From assembly GCF_900177405.1 (NCBI RefSeq), contig NZ_LT840185.1, positions 2,347,501-2,411,500 on the forward strand: a DNA stretch of 64,000 nt. The letters run 5' to 3'. This document shows positions 10,102-18,303 of the stretch, one piece after another. Source of the stretch: Allosphingosinicella indica. Its GTDB lineage: Bacteria > Pseudomonadota > Alphaproteobacteria > Sphingomonadales > Sphingomonadaceae. The notes beneath the pieces are model-generated. The model searched no databases. It saw only the letters and a program-made list of their open reading frames with translations, and was not told the origin of the DNA. The position numbers and the translations under genes were made by a program. Each line of letters opens with the position of its first letter. The stretch's first letter is position 1.

Positions 10102-12401
10102 GCGCGCAGGCGCTCGATCGCCTGGGCGAGCGCGACGTAAAGCTTGCCCATGTCTGACGAGAGGATGGTGACGCCGAGCGCCGATCCGTCGCGGTCCGCG
10201 AGCACGCGGCGAATCATCGATTCGAAATCGTGGATGTAGCGGTTCACCTGCTCGCGGAATTCCGGCTCGGTCTCATAGAGCTGCAGCACCTCGCGCGCCT
10301 CGCCCGAATCAAGCAGCCGGACTGCGCGGCGGGTGAAGATGCCGCGATCGCCCTTCAGATAGGCCGCCCAGGCGCTGTCGGTGACGTCGTTGGACAGGAC
10401 CTTGGTTACGTCGATCGCGGTAGAATTGAGCGACTCGATGAGCAGCGCGACGCGGCGTGAAAGCGCGGCCGATTCCTGTTCCTCTCGCGTCTTATGCTCT
10501 TCGTCCATGCGGCGTTCGAGCGCGGCGGCGGTCTCGCTGATTGCGAGCAACTGCCGGGTGAGACGCTCGGACGCGGCGCGCGCCGCGTCGGCGGCGCTTT
10601 CCGCGCTCTTGGCGACATCGTCCATCTGCTGCTGGATCGGGCCGGAAATGGCGGCGGCGATCGCATCGCGGCTCGCATCCGCGAGCTTGGCGGCGCTTTC
10701 GGGGATGACCGCGCCGATTGCCGTGCGCGCGCGCTCGGCCGCTTGACCGGCGGTTTCGCGCACGCGGACCAGCGCTTCGACGAGGCTGGGCCCGGTTTCG
10801 GACGACAATTTGGCGGCGGCGCGGTCTGCTTCCGCTGCGGCTTCGCCCAGCGCGAGGATCTGCGTCTGCGCCGTATCGAGACCTGTACCGAGCCGGGTCA
10901 GCAACGCCTCCAGCACATCCTGCTGTGTCTTGAGGCTTGCTTCCGCCTCGCCCATCCGCATCGCGGCGGCGTCGGCCGAACCCTCGACGGCCTGCACCTG
11001 CGGGAGGATCGCGGTCGCGGCCGCGTTGGTCTGTTCGGCCCGCGCCTCTACCTTCTCCAGCGACGAGGAAATCTTGACGTCGAGCTGCTCGGCGACTGCG
11101 GTAAGCGCCTGCGCCATTTCATGTGCGCGATCGATGAGATCGCCGGCGCGCTCGTGGCCGGTGCCGAGCTCGGTGAACAGCTCCTGCGCGCAGGCGCGCA
11201 CCGTCTGGAAGGAATCGGTGAGGATGGTCGCGCCGGTCGACCCGGATTCGCGCAACGTGTCGAACCGCTCCTCGAGCGATGCCATCTCGCGGGAAAGGCG
11301 ATCCATCAGCGCATGGCTCGCGGCATCCTGCGTTGCGAGATGGCCCGCCAGACCCTGAATTCGGCCGCTGATCGTCTCGAGCCGCTGCGCGAGGTTGCGC
11401 GTCGCTTCCTCACCGGCATGTTCGAGGGCGGCGCGGTTCTGCTCGATCGAGGCGAGCATCGCGGCACCCTGCGCGTCCAGCGCCGAGCGGGTGGTGTCGA
11501 CCGCGTCCGAGGCCTGGGTCATGCTGCCGTCGATCGCCGCGGTCATCGCGGCGGCGGCCTGCTCCATCCGCTCGGACGCCGCGGCGGCGTTGCTCTCGAT
11601 CCGCGCGAGATGCGCGCCGAGCCGCTGCGCCGCGCCGCCGGCGGCTTCGTCCGCCTCGCGGCCGCGCGCGGCGAGCGCGGAGAGCTGCCCTTCGAGCGAC
11701 CCGGCCTGGCTATGCGCCTCGATGCCGACTTCGCGCAGCGCCGTTCCGACCGCGCGCGCCTGTTCCTCGGCGCGGGGCAGATCGTGGAGAAGGACGCCGA
11801 TATCGACCCGCGCGTTCGAGGCGGCCGACTCCAGCGCTTCGGCCTGGCGGTCGAGCGTCTTGGTCTCGCGGGCGAGATAATGGGTGACGCGGCCGAGCCG
11901 GTCGGCGGCTTCGTCGCCGAGCGTCATTAGCCGCTCGGCCTCGCCGGTAAGCTGCGCCTTATTGTCCGCGAGCCGTTGCGCGACGATCGCCAGCACGTTT
12001 TCCAGCGCCGTGCTCTCGCTCCGCATCTCGGCGACCGCCTGGCGGAAGCGCTCGGTCTCGCGGCGCGGCGAGCGGCCGAGGATGATCCACGCGATGCCGA
12101 GCAGGATCAGCGGCGGGCTGACAAGGTTCGCCCAGCCGAGCGCGCTCTCGATCGACGGCGGCGCGGCGCGCCACACCGACCAAGCCGAGACGGCGATCCA
12201 GGCGAGCGCGAGCAGGACGATGATCGCGCCGACGATCGCGGGGCGGCGTGACGGGCGCTCCTCGTCCGGCTCGGCCTCGCTGCCCAGCCATTCGGCGAGC
12301 GTCTGTTCCTCGGGCGCCGATTCGGGCACCGTCGAAACCCCCGCGAAAACCCCATCCCCTTGCGGCTGCTGCGCTTCTGCGCGCGGATACCCCATGCTCA
12401 T
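10098..12401 (-). CDS. Large coiled-coil inner-membrane protein, TipN-like candidate
   Basis: The 767-residue protein has a polar N-terminus, two closely spaced hydrophobic helices (about residues 53-80 and 88-111), then roughly 500 residues of Ala/Glu/Arg/Gln-rich heptad-type sequence typical of long coiled coil. The last 120 residues form a more conserved, non-repetitive domain ending in SSDMGKLYVALAQAIERLR. This architecture matches the Caulobacter polarity factor TipN, but I assign that only tentatively. I use ATG 12401 (GTG 12404 and ATG 12395 are alternatives). It is transcribed divergently from the HPt-like gene at 12483. Confidence 0.75.
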   Translation of the reverse strand: MSMGYPRAEAQQPQGDGVFAGVSTVPESAPEEQTLAEWLGSEAEPDEERPSRRPAIVGAIIVLLALAWIAVSAWSVWRAAPPSIESALGWANLVSPPLILLGIAWIILGRSPRRETERFRQAVAEMRSESTALENVLAIVAQRLADNKAQLTGEAERLMTLGDEAADRLGRVTHYLARETKTLDRQAEALESAASNARVDIGVLLHDLPRAEEQARAVGTALREVGIEAHSQAGSLEGQLSALAARGREADEAAGGAAQRLGAHLARIESNAAAASERMEQAAAAMTAAIDGSMTQASDAVDTTRSALDAQGAAMLASIEQNRAALEHAGEEATRNLAQRLETISGRIQGLAGHLATQDAASHALMDRLSREMASLEERFDTLRESGSTGATILTDSFQTVRACAQELFTELGTGHERAGDLIDRAHEMAQALTAVAEQLDVKISSSLEKVEARAEQTNAAATAILPQVQAVEGSADAAAMRMGEAEASLKTQQDVLEALLTRLGTGLDTAQTQILALGEAAAEADRAAAKLSSETGPSLVEALVRVRETAGQAAERARTAIGAVIPESAAKLADASRDAIAAAISGPIQQQMDDVAKSAESAADAARAASERLTRQLLAISETAAALERRMDEEHKTREEQESAALSRRVALLIESLNSTAIDVTKVLSNDVTDSAWAAYLKGDRGIFTRRAVRLLDSGEAREVLQLYETEPEFREQVNRYIHDFESMIRRVLADRDGSALGVTILSSDMGKLYVALAQAIERLRA

Positions 12402-12482
12402 CACGGGACTGTATCATGTTTGGACGCGGGCGAAAGCTGCGGCGGCAACGGGGTGTTAACGCTCGTCGCCTATGCCGGGCGG

Positions 12483-12791
12483 ATGGTCTATGATCCGGGC
12501 GCCCTCAACGCATCGCTTGCCGCCGCGGTGGGCACCGACGGCGATCTGATGGCCGAGTTGCGCGCCGCGTTCCTCGAAAGCGCCGAGCGGCAGGCGGACC
12601 TGCTGGCCCGCGCGCGCTGCGATGCCAACTGGACGATCGCCGCCTCGCGCCTCAAGAGCGTCGCCGCGAGCTTCGGCGTCACCGGCCTTATGGACCTCGC
12701 CGAAGAGGCGCTGACCGGCGCTCCCAGCGACCCCGTTATCCTCCGCCGGATCCAAGCCGCACTCACCGACTTCCGTGGCAACGCCGCCTAA
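12483..12791 (+). CDS. HPt-like four-helix protein lacking the phospho-histidine
   Basis: This is a 102-residue all-helical protein. The stretch AASRLKSVAASFG (residues 53-65) matches the histidine phosphotransfer signature AHxLKGxAxxxG, but Ser55 stands where the phosphorylated histidine should be, and the following Gly is Ser59. The protein may therefore bind a kinase or receiver without relaying phosphate. The frame extends to 12360, and a GTG at 12453 is possible. I prefer ATG 12483 because the conserved-looking sequence MVYDPGALN begins there. It is followed by the two-domain membrane protein gene. Confidence 0.7.
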   Translation: MVYDPGALNASLAAAVGTDGDLMAELRAAFLESAERQADLLARARCDANWTIAASRLKSVAASFGVTGLMDLAEEALTGAPSDPVILRRIQAALTDFRGNAA

Positions 12792-12854
12792 GCGCTTTGC
12801 AAGAGCCGCGGCAGCGGCTTATCCGGCTCTTCCAACCTTGTTCGGGGAAGACGC

Positions 12855-14063
12855 TTGGCGCTCGCCGCCCTCATTTGTGCCTATCAGGATGCTGCCGGCC
12901 CCGGCGGGCGGCTACGCGCAACCTTGCCGCTCGCGGGACGAACCTTGCTTGAGCGCCAAGCGCGGCTGGCGGCGGCGGCGGGCGCCGATCCCATCCTCGT
13001 GCTGGTCGAGCGGCTGCCGCCCGATCTGATCGCGGCGCTTGACCGGCTGCGCGGCGAAGGCATCTCGATCCGCGTCGCGCGCACCGTCGCCGAGGCCGCG
13101 GAAGCGGTGCATCCGCACGAGCCGCTGCTGCTGATCGCCGACGGGCTGATCGCCGATGCCGAGCATTTCGGCCGGATCGCCAATGCCAGCGGCGCCACCT
13201 TGCTCAGCCGCCCCGACGACGGCGACGAGACGTTCGAGCGGATCGACGCCGATTCGCGCTGGGCGGGGATCGCCAGGCTCGACGGCGCGATGCTGCGGCG
13301 GACGGCGGCGATGCTGGGCGAATGGGATCTCCAGTCGACGCTGCTGCGCCATGCCGTCCAGGCCGACGTGCGGCAGGTCGCGCTGCGCGGCGATTCGGAA
13401 GATGCGCCACTCACGATAGCCCAGCGTGACGCCGATCTGATCGCGATCGAGCAGAAGATCGTCGAAAGCGCCAATGCCGCGCGCGGCGGCTGGGCATCGC
13501 GCTACATCCTCGCGCCGATCGAGCGGCTGGCGACGCGGCTGCTGATGCCGACCCGCGTTACCCCCGATCTGTTGCGCTTCGCCGCGGCGGGGTTGACCAT
13601 CGTCGCGGCGGTCCTGTTCGCGCGCGACTGGCTGTGGGTGGGCGGTGCGGTGATGCTGGCAGCGACGCCGCTCGACGGCGCCGCCGACCGGCTGTCGCTG
13701 CTTCGCATGGAGCAGCCGCGCATCCACGACTGGTGGGCGCAGATCCTGCCCGCGCTCGCCGCCATCGCGCTCGCCGCGCTTGGTTTTTCACTGTCGGCCA
13801 CCTTCGGGTGGGGAAGCCTGCTGCTGGTTGCAGTGACCTTGGCGTTCCTGCTCGCGCTGCACGGCGAAACGCGGGGCGATCCAGTTCCTGCGGCCGAGTG
13901 GCTGGCGGAGCGAAAGGGGATGACGCTCCTCATGCTGCCGTTCGCGCTCACCTGGAACTGGATCGGCGGGCTCGGCGCGCTCGCGCTTTATGCCGCCGCA
14001 TCCTTCTTTTGGGCGCAGCGCGCGGTGCACCGGCCCGCCGCGCCGCCCGCCGACGAGGATTAG
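12855..14063 (+). CDS. Two-domain membrane protein: nucleotidyltransferase-like N-terminus, CDP-alcohol phosphatidyltransferase-like C-terminus
   Basis: It has 402 residues. The N-terminal ~200 residues look like a sugar-nucleotide transferase fold (ALICAYQDAAGPGGRLRATL; LLLIADGLI at 91-99), but the usual Gly-x-Gly-x-Arg loop is not intact. The C-terminal half has about five hydrophobic helices and a partial CDP-alcohol transferase motif at 271-292 (TPLDGAADR…HDWW). Canonical DxxDGxxAR…GxxxDxxxD is incomplete: Thr271 replaces the first Asp and the terminal Asp is lost. Such fusions occur in inositol-phosphate lipid synthesis, but activity here is doubtful. The start is TTG 12855 behind GGGGAAG. 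Confidence 0.65.
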   Translation: MALAALICAYQDAAGPGGRLRATLPLAGRTLLERQARLAAAAGADPILVLVERLPPDLIAALDRLRGEGISIRVARTVAEAAEAVHPHEPLLLIADGLIADAEHFGRIANASGATLLSRPDDGDETFERIDADSRWAGIARLDGAMLRRTAAMLGEWDLQSTLLRHAVQADVRQVALRGDSEDAPLTIAQRDADLIAIEQKIVESANAARGGWASRYILAPIERLATRLLMPTRVTPDLLRFAAAGLTIVAAVLFARDWLWVGGAVMLAATPLDGAADRLSLLRMEQPRIHDWWAQILPALAAIALAALGFSLSATFGWGSLLLVAVTLAFLLALHGETRGDPVPAAEWLAERKGMTLLMLPFALTWNWIGGLGALALYAAASFFWAQRAVHRPAAPPADED

Positions 14064-14098
14064 CAGCGCTTTAACGCTGTTCGCGCTAAGCCTCCCCT

Positions 14099-15157
14099 AT
14101 GTCGGAAGGACCGCCGAACCTGGGTGAGCGCGGAAGCGATGCGGCGCGGCTGCTGGTCGCTGCCGCACGACGCCATGCGGCCGCCGGACGGCAACTCGCC
14201 ATTCCCGAAGCGCTGCGGCTCAGCGAGCAGGAGCGACGCATCGTCGCCGGCCTCGCAGACGCGCTCGGCCGGGCAGTGGAGGACGAGCTTCGGACGGCAT
14301 TGGCGGTGCGCGCCGCCGCGGCCGGTCGCGAGGCGCTGGCCGCCGCGCTTTCGTCAGCGCATGTCGCGATCGCCGGGCCGCTGGTCGATCGATCCGGGTT
14401 CTGGCGCGATGGCGATCTGCTTGCAGTGCTGCTGCGCCGCGTGGAAGAGCATCGCCTCAACCGCGCCGCCGCGTCGGCTGACGATCCGCTCCCCGCGCTC
14501 ATCCGGGACGGCGATGAGGAGATCGCAACCGAAGCGATGGCAGTGCTGATCGCGCGGAGCCGGCGGCTCGATCGTATCGAGGAACCGCTGGTCACCCGCA
14601 CCGAACTTCCAGCGGATATCCAGCATCGTCTGGTCTGGACGGTCGCGGCGGGACTACGGCTCTACATGACGGGGCAACAGGCGCTGCCCGCAGATCTCGC
14701 CGATGCCTGGCTCGCCGAAGAGGCTGCGAACTTTCTCGCGCATTATGACGAGGGCGACACGCTCGATGCCCGCTGCGCGCGGCTGGCGGTGCTGCTCGAT
14801 GCGGCAGGCCGGCTGGACGATGATTTCCTGATCCACGCGCTGGGCGGCGGCAGCTTTGCGCTGTTCCTGGCCGCGATCGCGCTTCGTGCGCGCCTTGCCG
14901 CCAGCGATGCGTGGACGATCCTGTCCGACACCGACGGGCGCGGTGCGCCACTTCTGCTGCGCGCCGCCGGCGTCGGGCGGCATGCCTCTGCTGCGCTGCT
15001 GCTCGCCTTGGCGCGCGAGGAGTCGGCTTTGGCGCCGCAGCTCGACCTCTTCGACCTCGTCGATCCCGATACCGCGCGCGCCGCGCTCCGGCTGTGGCGC
15101 ACCGATCCGGCCTATCGCGCCGCGCTGGCCCGGATGCTGGACCGCGAGGCGGCATGA
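14099..15157 (+). CDS. DUF2336 domain-containing protein
   Basis: This is a 352-residue, largely alpha-helical soluble protein. The middle and C-terminal parts (LPADIQHRLVWTVAAGLRLYM; LFDLVDPDTARAALRLWRTD) fit the alphaproteobacterial DUF2336 family, which resembles tandem helical repeats. The biochemical role is unknown. It has no signal peptide or membrane segment. Its ATGA overlap with the kinase-like gene at 15154 points to a joint role in signalling. Confidence 0.75.
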   Translation: MSEGPPNLGERGSDAARLLVAAARRHAAAGRQLAIPEALRLSEQERRIVAGLADALGRAVEDELRTALAVRAAAAGREALAAALSSAHVAIAGPLVDRSGFWRDGDLLAVLLRRVEEHRLNRAAASADDPLPALIRDGDEEIATEAMAVLIARSRRLDRIEEPLVTRTELPADIQHRLVWTVAAGLRLYMTGQQALPADLADAWLAEEAANFLAHYDEGDTLDARCARLAVLLDAAGRLDDDFLIHALGGGSFALFLAAIALRARLAASDAWTILSDTDGRGAPLLLRAAGVGRHASAALLLALAREESALAPQLDLFDLVDPDTARAALRLWRTDPAYRAALARMLDREAA

Positions 15158-16527
15158 GCGCACTCGAGCAGAGCAACGCCGCGCCGGTCCGCGGCCGTGT
15201 CGATCGCGACGGACGGCTGATCGAGGCCGAACCGATGCTCGAGGCGCTGCACCTCCGCGCCGGCGGCGTGCCCGGCGGGCCGATCGCGGTGCCACAGATC
15301 GCGGCCCTGGTGCGGCTGTCGCGGCGGCTCGGCATCGTCGTCTCGCGCGCGGTCGTCGCGGCGGACGGCGACGACGATCTCGACTTATGGGTGCGCGCCG
15401 ATCCGGGCGATGAGGGCGCCTCGCTTTCCGTGTCCGGCTGGCGGCGCCAGCCCGCGCGGCCGCCTGCCGACGCGCCCCAGCACGAGCGCGACGCTGATTT
15501 CCTCCGCGCCGGCGCGGACTGGATGTGGGAGACAGACGCGCGGCTCAATTTCACTGCCCTGTCCTCCGCCGCGATCGTCGCGTCGGGGCGCCCGACCGCC
15601 GATCTGATCGGCCGCCAGCTCACCCGGCTGTTCCGGCTCGAAGAGGATCGCGACGGCAATCTGCCAATCCTGACCGCGCTCGCCGATCACCGCCGCTTCG
15701 ATCGGCAGGTCGCGATCCTGCGCGGGCCGACGCGCGCGCGCTATCGCCTCGCCGGCATACCGATGATCGACGGGGCAGGGCGCTTCGCGGGCTTCCGCGG
15801 CTCGGCGACCGGCATCGGCGATCCCGACATCCCAGCCAACGACACGCGCGACCCCGATGCGCCGGCATTCGGCGAGCGTCTCGACACGGCGCTGCGAGTT
15901 CCGCTCGACCATATCGTCAGCGCCGCCGAGGCGATGCGCGCGCAGGCGGAAGGCCCGCTCGGCGACGATTATGTTGGCTATGCGGGCGATATCGCCTCGG
16001 CCGGTCGGCACCTCCTCGCGCTGGTCGACGATCTGGTCGATCTCCAGGCGATCGAGCGGACCGATTTCCGCCCGTCGCTGGAAGCGCTCGATCTCGCCGA
16101 TATCGCCCGCCGCGCCGCCGGCCTGCTCGCGGTGCGCGGCGCGGACCGCGGCGTGAAGATCGACACGCCCGGTGAGGACGAGCAGGCGCCGGCGATCGGC
16201 GAGTTCCGCCGCACGCTGCAAATTCTCACCAATCTCGTCGCCAACGCGGTCCGCTATTCGCCCGAAGGCGCGATGGTCTGGATCCGCACCGAGCGCGAAG
16301 GCGACATCGTCGCCGTCGTCGTCGCCGATCAGGGCAAGGGCATCGCGCCCGACGATCACGAGCGCATCTTCCACAAGTTCGAGCGGGTCGATCCCGCCGA
16401 ACCGGGCGGCACCGGCCTCGGCCTCTACATCGCCCGCCGACTCGCCCGCGCGATGGGCGGCGACATCATCGTCGACAGCGCGCCGGGGCAGGGCGCGCGC
16501 TTCACCCTGACGCTCCCGGCAGCTTAA
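15154..16527 (+). CDS. PAS-domain sensor kinase-like protein without the H-box histidine
   Basis: This is a 457-residue soluble protein. A PAS-like domain lies at about 112-225 (DFLRAGADWMWETDARL), a dimerisation helix pair at 238-300 and a HATPase_c domain at 345-457. The ATP-binding boxes look intact: NLVANAVRYSP (N-box), DQGKG (392-396), FHKFER and GGTGLGLYI. In the H-box the expected HELRTPL reads TALRVPL (245-251), so Thr245 replaces the phospho-accepting histidine. No membrane segment is visible. It may be a pseudokinase or an ATP-dependent scaffold. It overlaps the DUF2336 gene by 4 bases. Confidence 0.8.
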   Translation: MSALEQSNAAPVRGRVDRDGRLIEAEPMLEALHLRAGGVPGGPIAVPQIAALVRLSRRLGIVVSRAVVAADGDDDLDLWVRADPGDEGASLSVSGWRRQPARPPADAPQHERDADFLRAGADWMWETDARLNFTALSSAAIVASGRPTADLIGRQLTRLFRLEEDRDGNLPILTALADHRRFDRQVAILRGPTRARYRLAGIPMIDGAGRFAGFRGSATGIGDPDIPANDTRDPDAPAFGERLDTALRVPLDHIVSAAEAMRAQAEGPLGDDYVGYAGDIASAGRHLLALVDDLVDLQAIERTDFRPSLEALDLADIARRAAGLLAVRGADRGVKIDTPGEDEQAPAIGEFRRTLQILTNLVANAVRYSPEGAMVWIRTEREGDIVAVVVADQGKGIAPDDHERIFHKFERVDPAEPGGTGLGLYIARRLARAMGGDIIVDSAPGQGARFTLTLPAA

Positions 16528-16530
16528 CAC

Positions 16531-16565
16531 CGTTCGAAAACGAACGTAGTCGTCCGTTTTCGGAC
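16531..16565 (+). other. Tandem small hairpins with an alternative pairing
   Basis: CGTTCG-AAAA-CGAACG (16531-16546) is followed by GTCCG-TTTT-CGGAC (16552-16565, allowing for the outer bases). An alternative 8-bp stem joins CGAAAACG (16535-16542) to CGTTTTCG (16555-16562), which excludes the two small hairpins. It lies just after the kinase-like gene stop and about 80 bases before the S41 lipoprotein gene. It could be a terminator, a protein-binding site or an RNA switch. Confidence 0.4.
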
Positions 16566-16647
16566 AAACAGCGACGCGCTTCGCAGAGACGAGAGCCAGC
16601 GGCACGCGAATTGCTGACTGTCGAGCCGAATGGCTTTGGAGGGTCTG

Positions 16648-18291
16648 ATGCGTCGTTTGTTCTGCGCTGCTTTTGTGACGAGTTTGCTGACGACGGCGTG
16701 TGCCGGTCCCAATAGTGTCCGGCCTGTTGCCGTGCCATCACGGGCTGCGGCGGCGCCCAATTGGGAAGGCGAGATGCGCGGCGATCCGTGGCCGATTTTT
16801 ACGACCCTGACGCTCGCGCCGGATGCGCCGACTGGCACGCTCGATCTCAACGGCCAGAAGCTCGAGCTGACCGATGTGATATGGAGCGGCGAGCGGCTCA
16901 CAGCCAATGCCAAGGGTAGCCGCGGCCCGATCCCGATCGAGGCAATGCGGACGGACGACCGCCTCATCGGCACATTACGCGGTCAGACCGAGCGTCCTTT
17001 CGAATTGCGGGCATTTGTGTTGCCAAAAGCAGCCGCCAATCGCCTCGAAGCCTGGCGTCAGGATGTGGATGCACTCGCGACCCGCTTCGCCGCAGCCGAT
17101 CGGAGCTTTTCGCCCGACGCCCGTGTTCGCTTCCAGGAAGCGCTTCGCAGTCTCCGGCGCGAGATCCCGCGGCTCAACGACAATCAGATCATCGCGCGCA
17201 TGGCCGCGGCGATCGCGCTGGCCGACAACGCGCACACGCGGCTCTATCTCCTCCGCAACCGTACGGCGCTCCGCCGCCTGCCGATCCGGCTCTGGTGGTT
17301 CGGCGACGATCTCCGTATCGTCCGGGCGCCGCGCGATCAGGCCGGGTTTCTCGGTTGCCGGGTGACGGCGATCGGCGGGGTGGATGCCGCAACGGCGAAG
17401 CGCCGGGTGGCGCCGCTCTTCGCCGGCAACGCCTCCTGGCAAACCTACAAAAGCAGTTATTCGCTATCGAGCCCGGATGCGCTTCAGGGCGTCGGCGTGA
17501 TCACCGATGCCGATCGCGTCAAGCTGACACTGGCGGACTGCCCGGCGGCGGGCCAGGTGACGATGGCGACGCCGGCGCTCGTGCCAAGCGACAAGGCGGT
17601 GGAAGCTTGGTGGGATCTCAGCCCGCTCAAGGCCGCGACCGGCGATTGGGTCCAGGCGCTCGATGACAAACGGGCTTCCCTGCCGCTGCATCTCCGCCAG
17701 CCCGACCACAATTATTGGTATGAGGCGCTGTCAGGCACGAACGCGCTTTATGTCAATTACAGCCGTTCTCAGGAGGATGCCACCGAGACCACGGCGGCAT
17801 TTGCCGATCGCGTGCTTGCGGAGGTGGCGCGGACGAAACCTTCAGCGCTGATTCTCGATCTCAGGTTCAACACCGGCGGCAATCTCGAACTCGGCCGCGA
17901 CATGATGCAGCGGCTCGAGCAGGCGACACGCGGCATCCCGCGCTACATCATCACCGGCCGCGCCACTTTCTCGGCCGGTATCACGCACCTCGCGTCATGG
18001 CGCGAGGCAGGCAATGTCACGATCGTCGGGGAGCCGGCGGGCGACCGGCTCGACATGTGGGCCGAGGGCGGCAACATCCGTCTACCCAATTCGGGCCTCG
18101 ACGCGCATTTCGCCAATGCCGCGCATTCCTATTCGCCGACGCCGTGCCCGCCCGATGTGGCATGCCTCGACATGGCAAGTCCGGACATCGCGCCCGATAT
18201 TCCCCTTACCGAGCGGTGGGCGGATTACCGGGCGGGGAGGGACGTCGCGCTGGAAGCGATCATGGCGGACTTGGCCCGGCGCGGTTCCTGA
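16648..18291 (+). CDS. S41-family peptidase-like lipoprotein
   Basis: The N-terminus MRRLFCAAFVTSLLTTAC is a lipoprotein signal with the lipobox LTTAC. I therefore choose ATG 16648, 4 bases after GGAGGG, over the upstream ATG 16630, giving 547 residues. The C-terminal part resembles tail-specific (S41) proteases: SALILDLRFNTGGN, then TFSAGITHLASW with the presumed nucleophile Ser, and VGEPAGDRL. The middle region has no obvious PDZ domain. It probably acts in the periplasm anchored to a membrane. Substrate unknown. The stop lies inside a terminator hairpin shared with gltA. Confidence 0.8.
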   Translation: MRRLFCAAFVTSLLTTACAGPNSVRPVAVPSRAAAAPNWEGEMRGDPWPIFTTLTLAPDAPTGTLDLNGQKLELTDVIWSGERLTANAKGSRGPIPIEAMRTDDRLIGTLRGQTERPFELRAFVLPKAAANRLEAWRQDVDALATRFAAADRSFSPDARVRFQEALRSLRREIPRLNDNQIIARMAAAIALADNAHTRLYLLRNRTALRRLPIRLWWFGDDLRIVRAPRDQAGFLGCRVTAIGGVDAATAKRRVAPLFAGNASWQTYKSSYSLSSPDALQGVGVITDADRVKLTLADCPAAGQVTMATPALVPSDKAVEAWWDLSPLKAATGDWVQALDDKRASLPLHLRQPDHNYWYEALSGTNALYVNYSRSQEDATETTAAFADRVLAEVARTKPSALILDLRFNTGGNLELGRDMMQRLEQATRGIPRYIITGRATFSAGITHLASWREAGNVTIVGEPAGDRLDMWAEGGNIRLPNSGLDAHFANAAHSYSPTPCPPDVACLDMASPDIAPDIPLTERWADYRAGRDVALEAIMADLARRGS

Positions 18292-18300
18292 CCGCGCCGG
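18276..18300. terminator. Bidirectional terminator hairpin between the S41 gene and gltA
   Basis: A perfect 10-bp GC-rich stem (arms 18276-18285 and 18291-18300) encloses a 5-base loop. It overlaps the stop codon of the plus-strand S41 gene and ends 3 bases before the gltA stop on the minus strand. There is no U-tract on either side, so termination efficiency is uncertain. Confidence 0.55.
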
Positions 18301-18303
18301 CGG

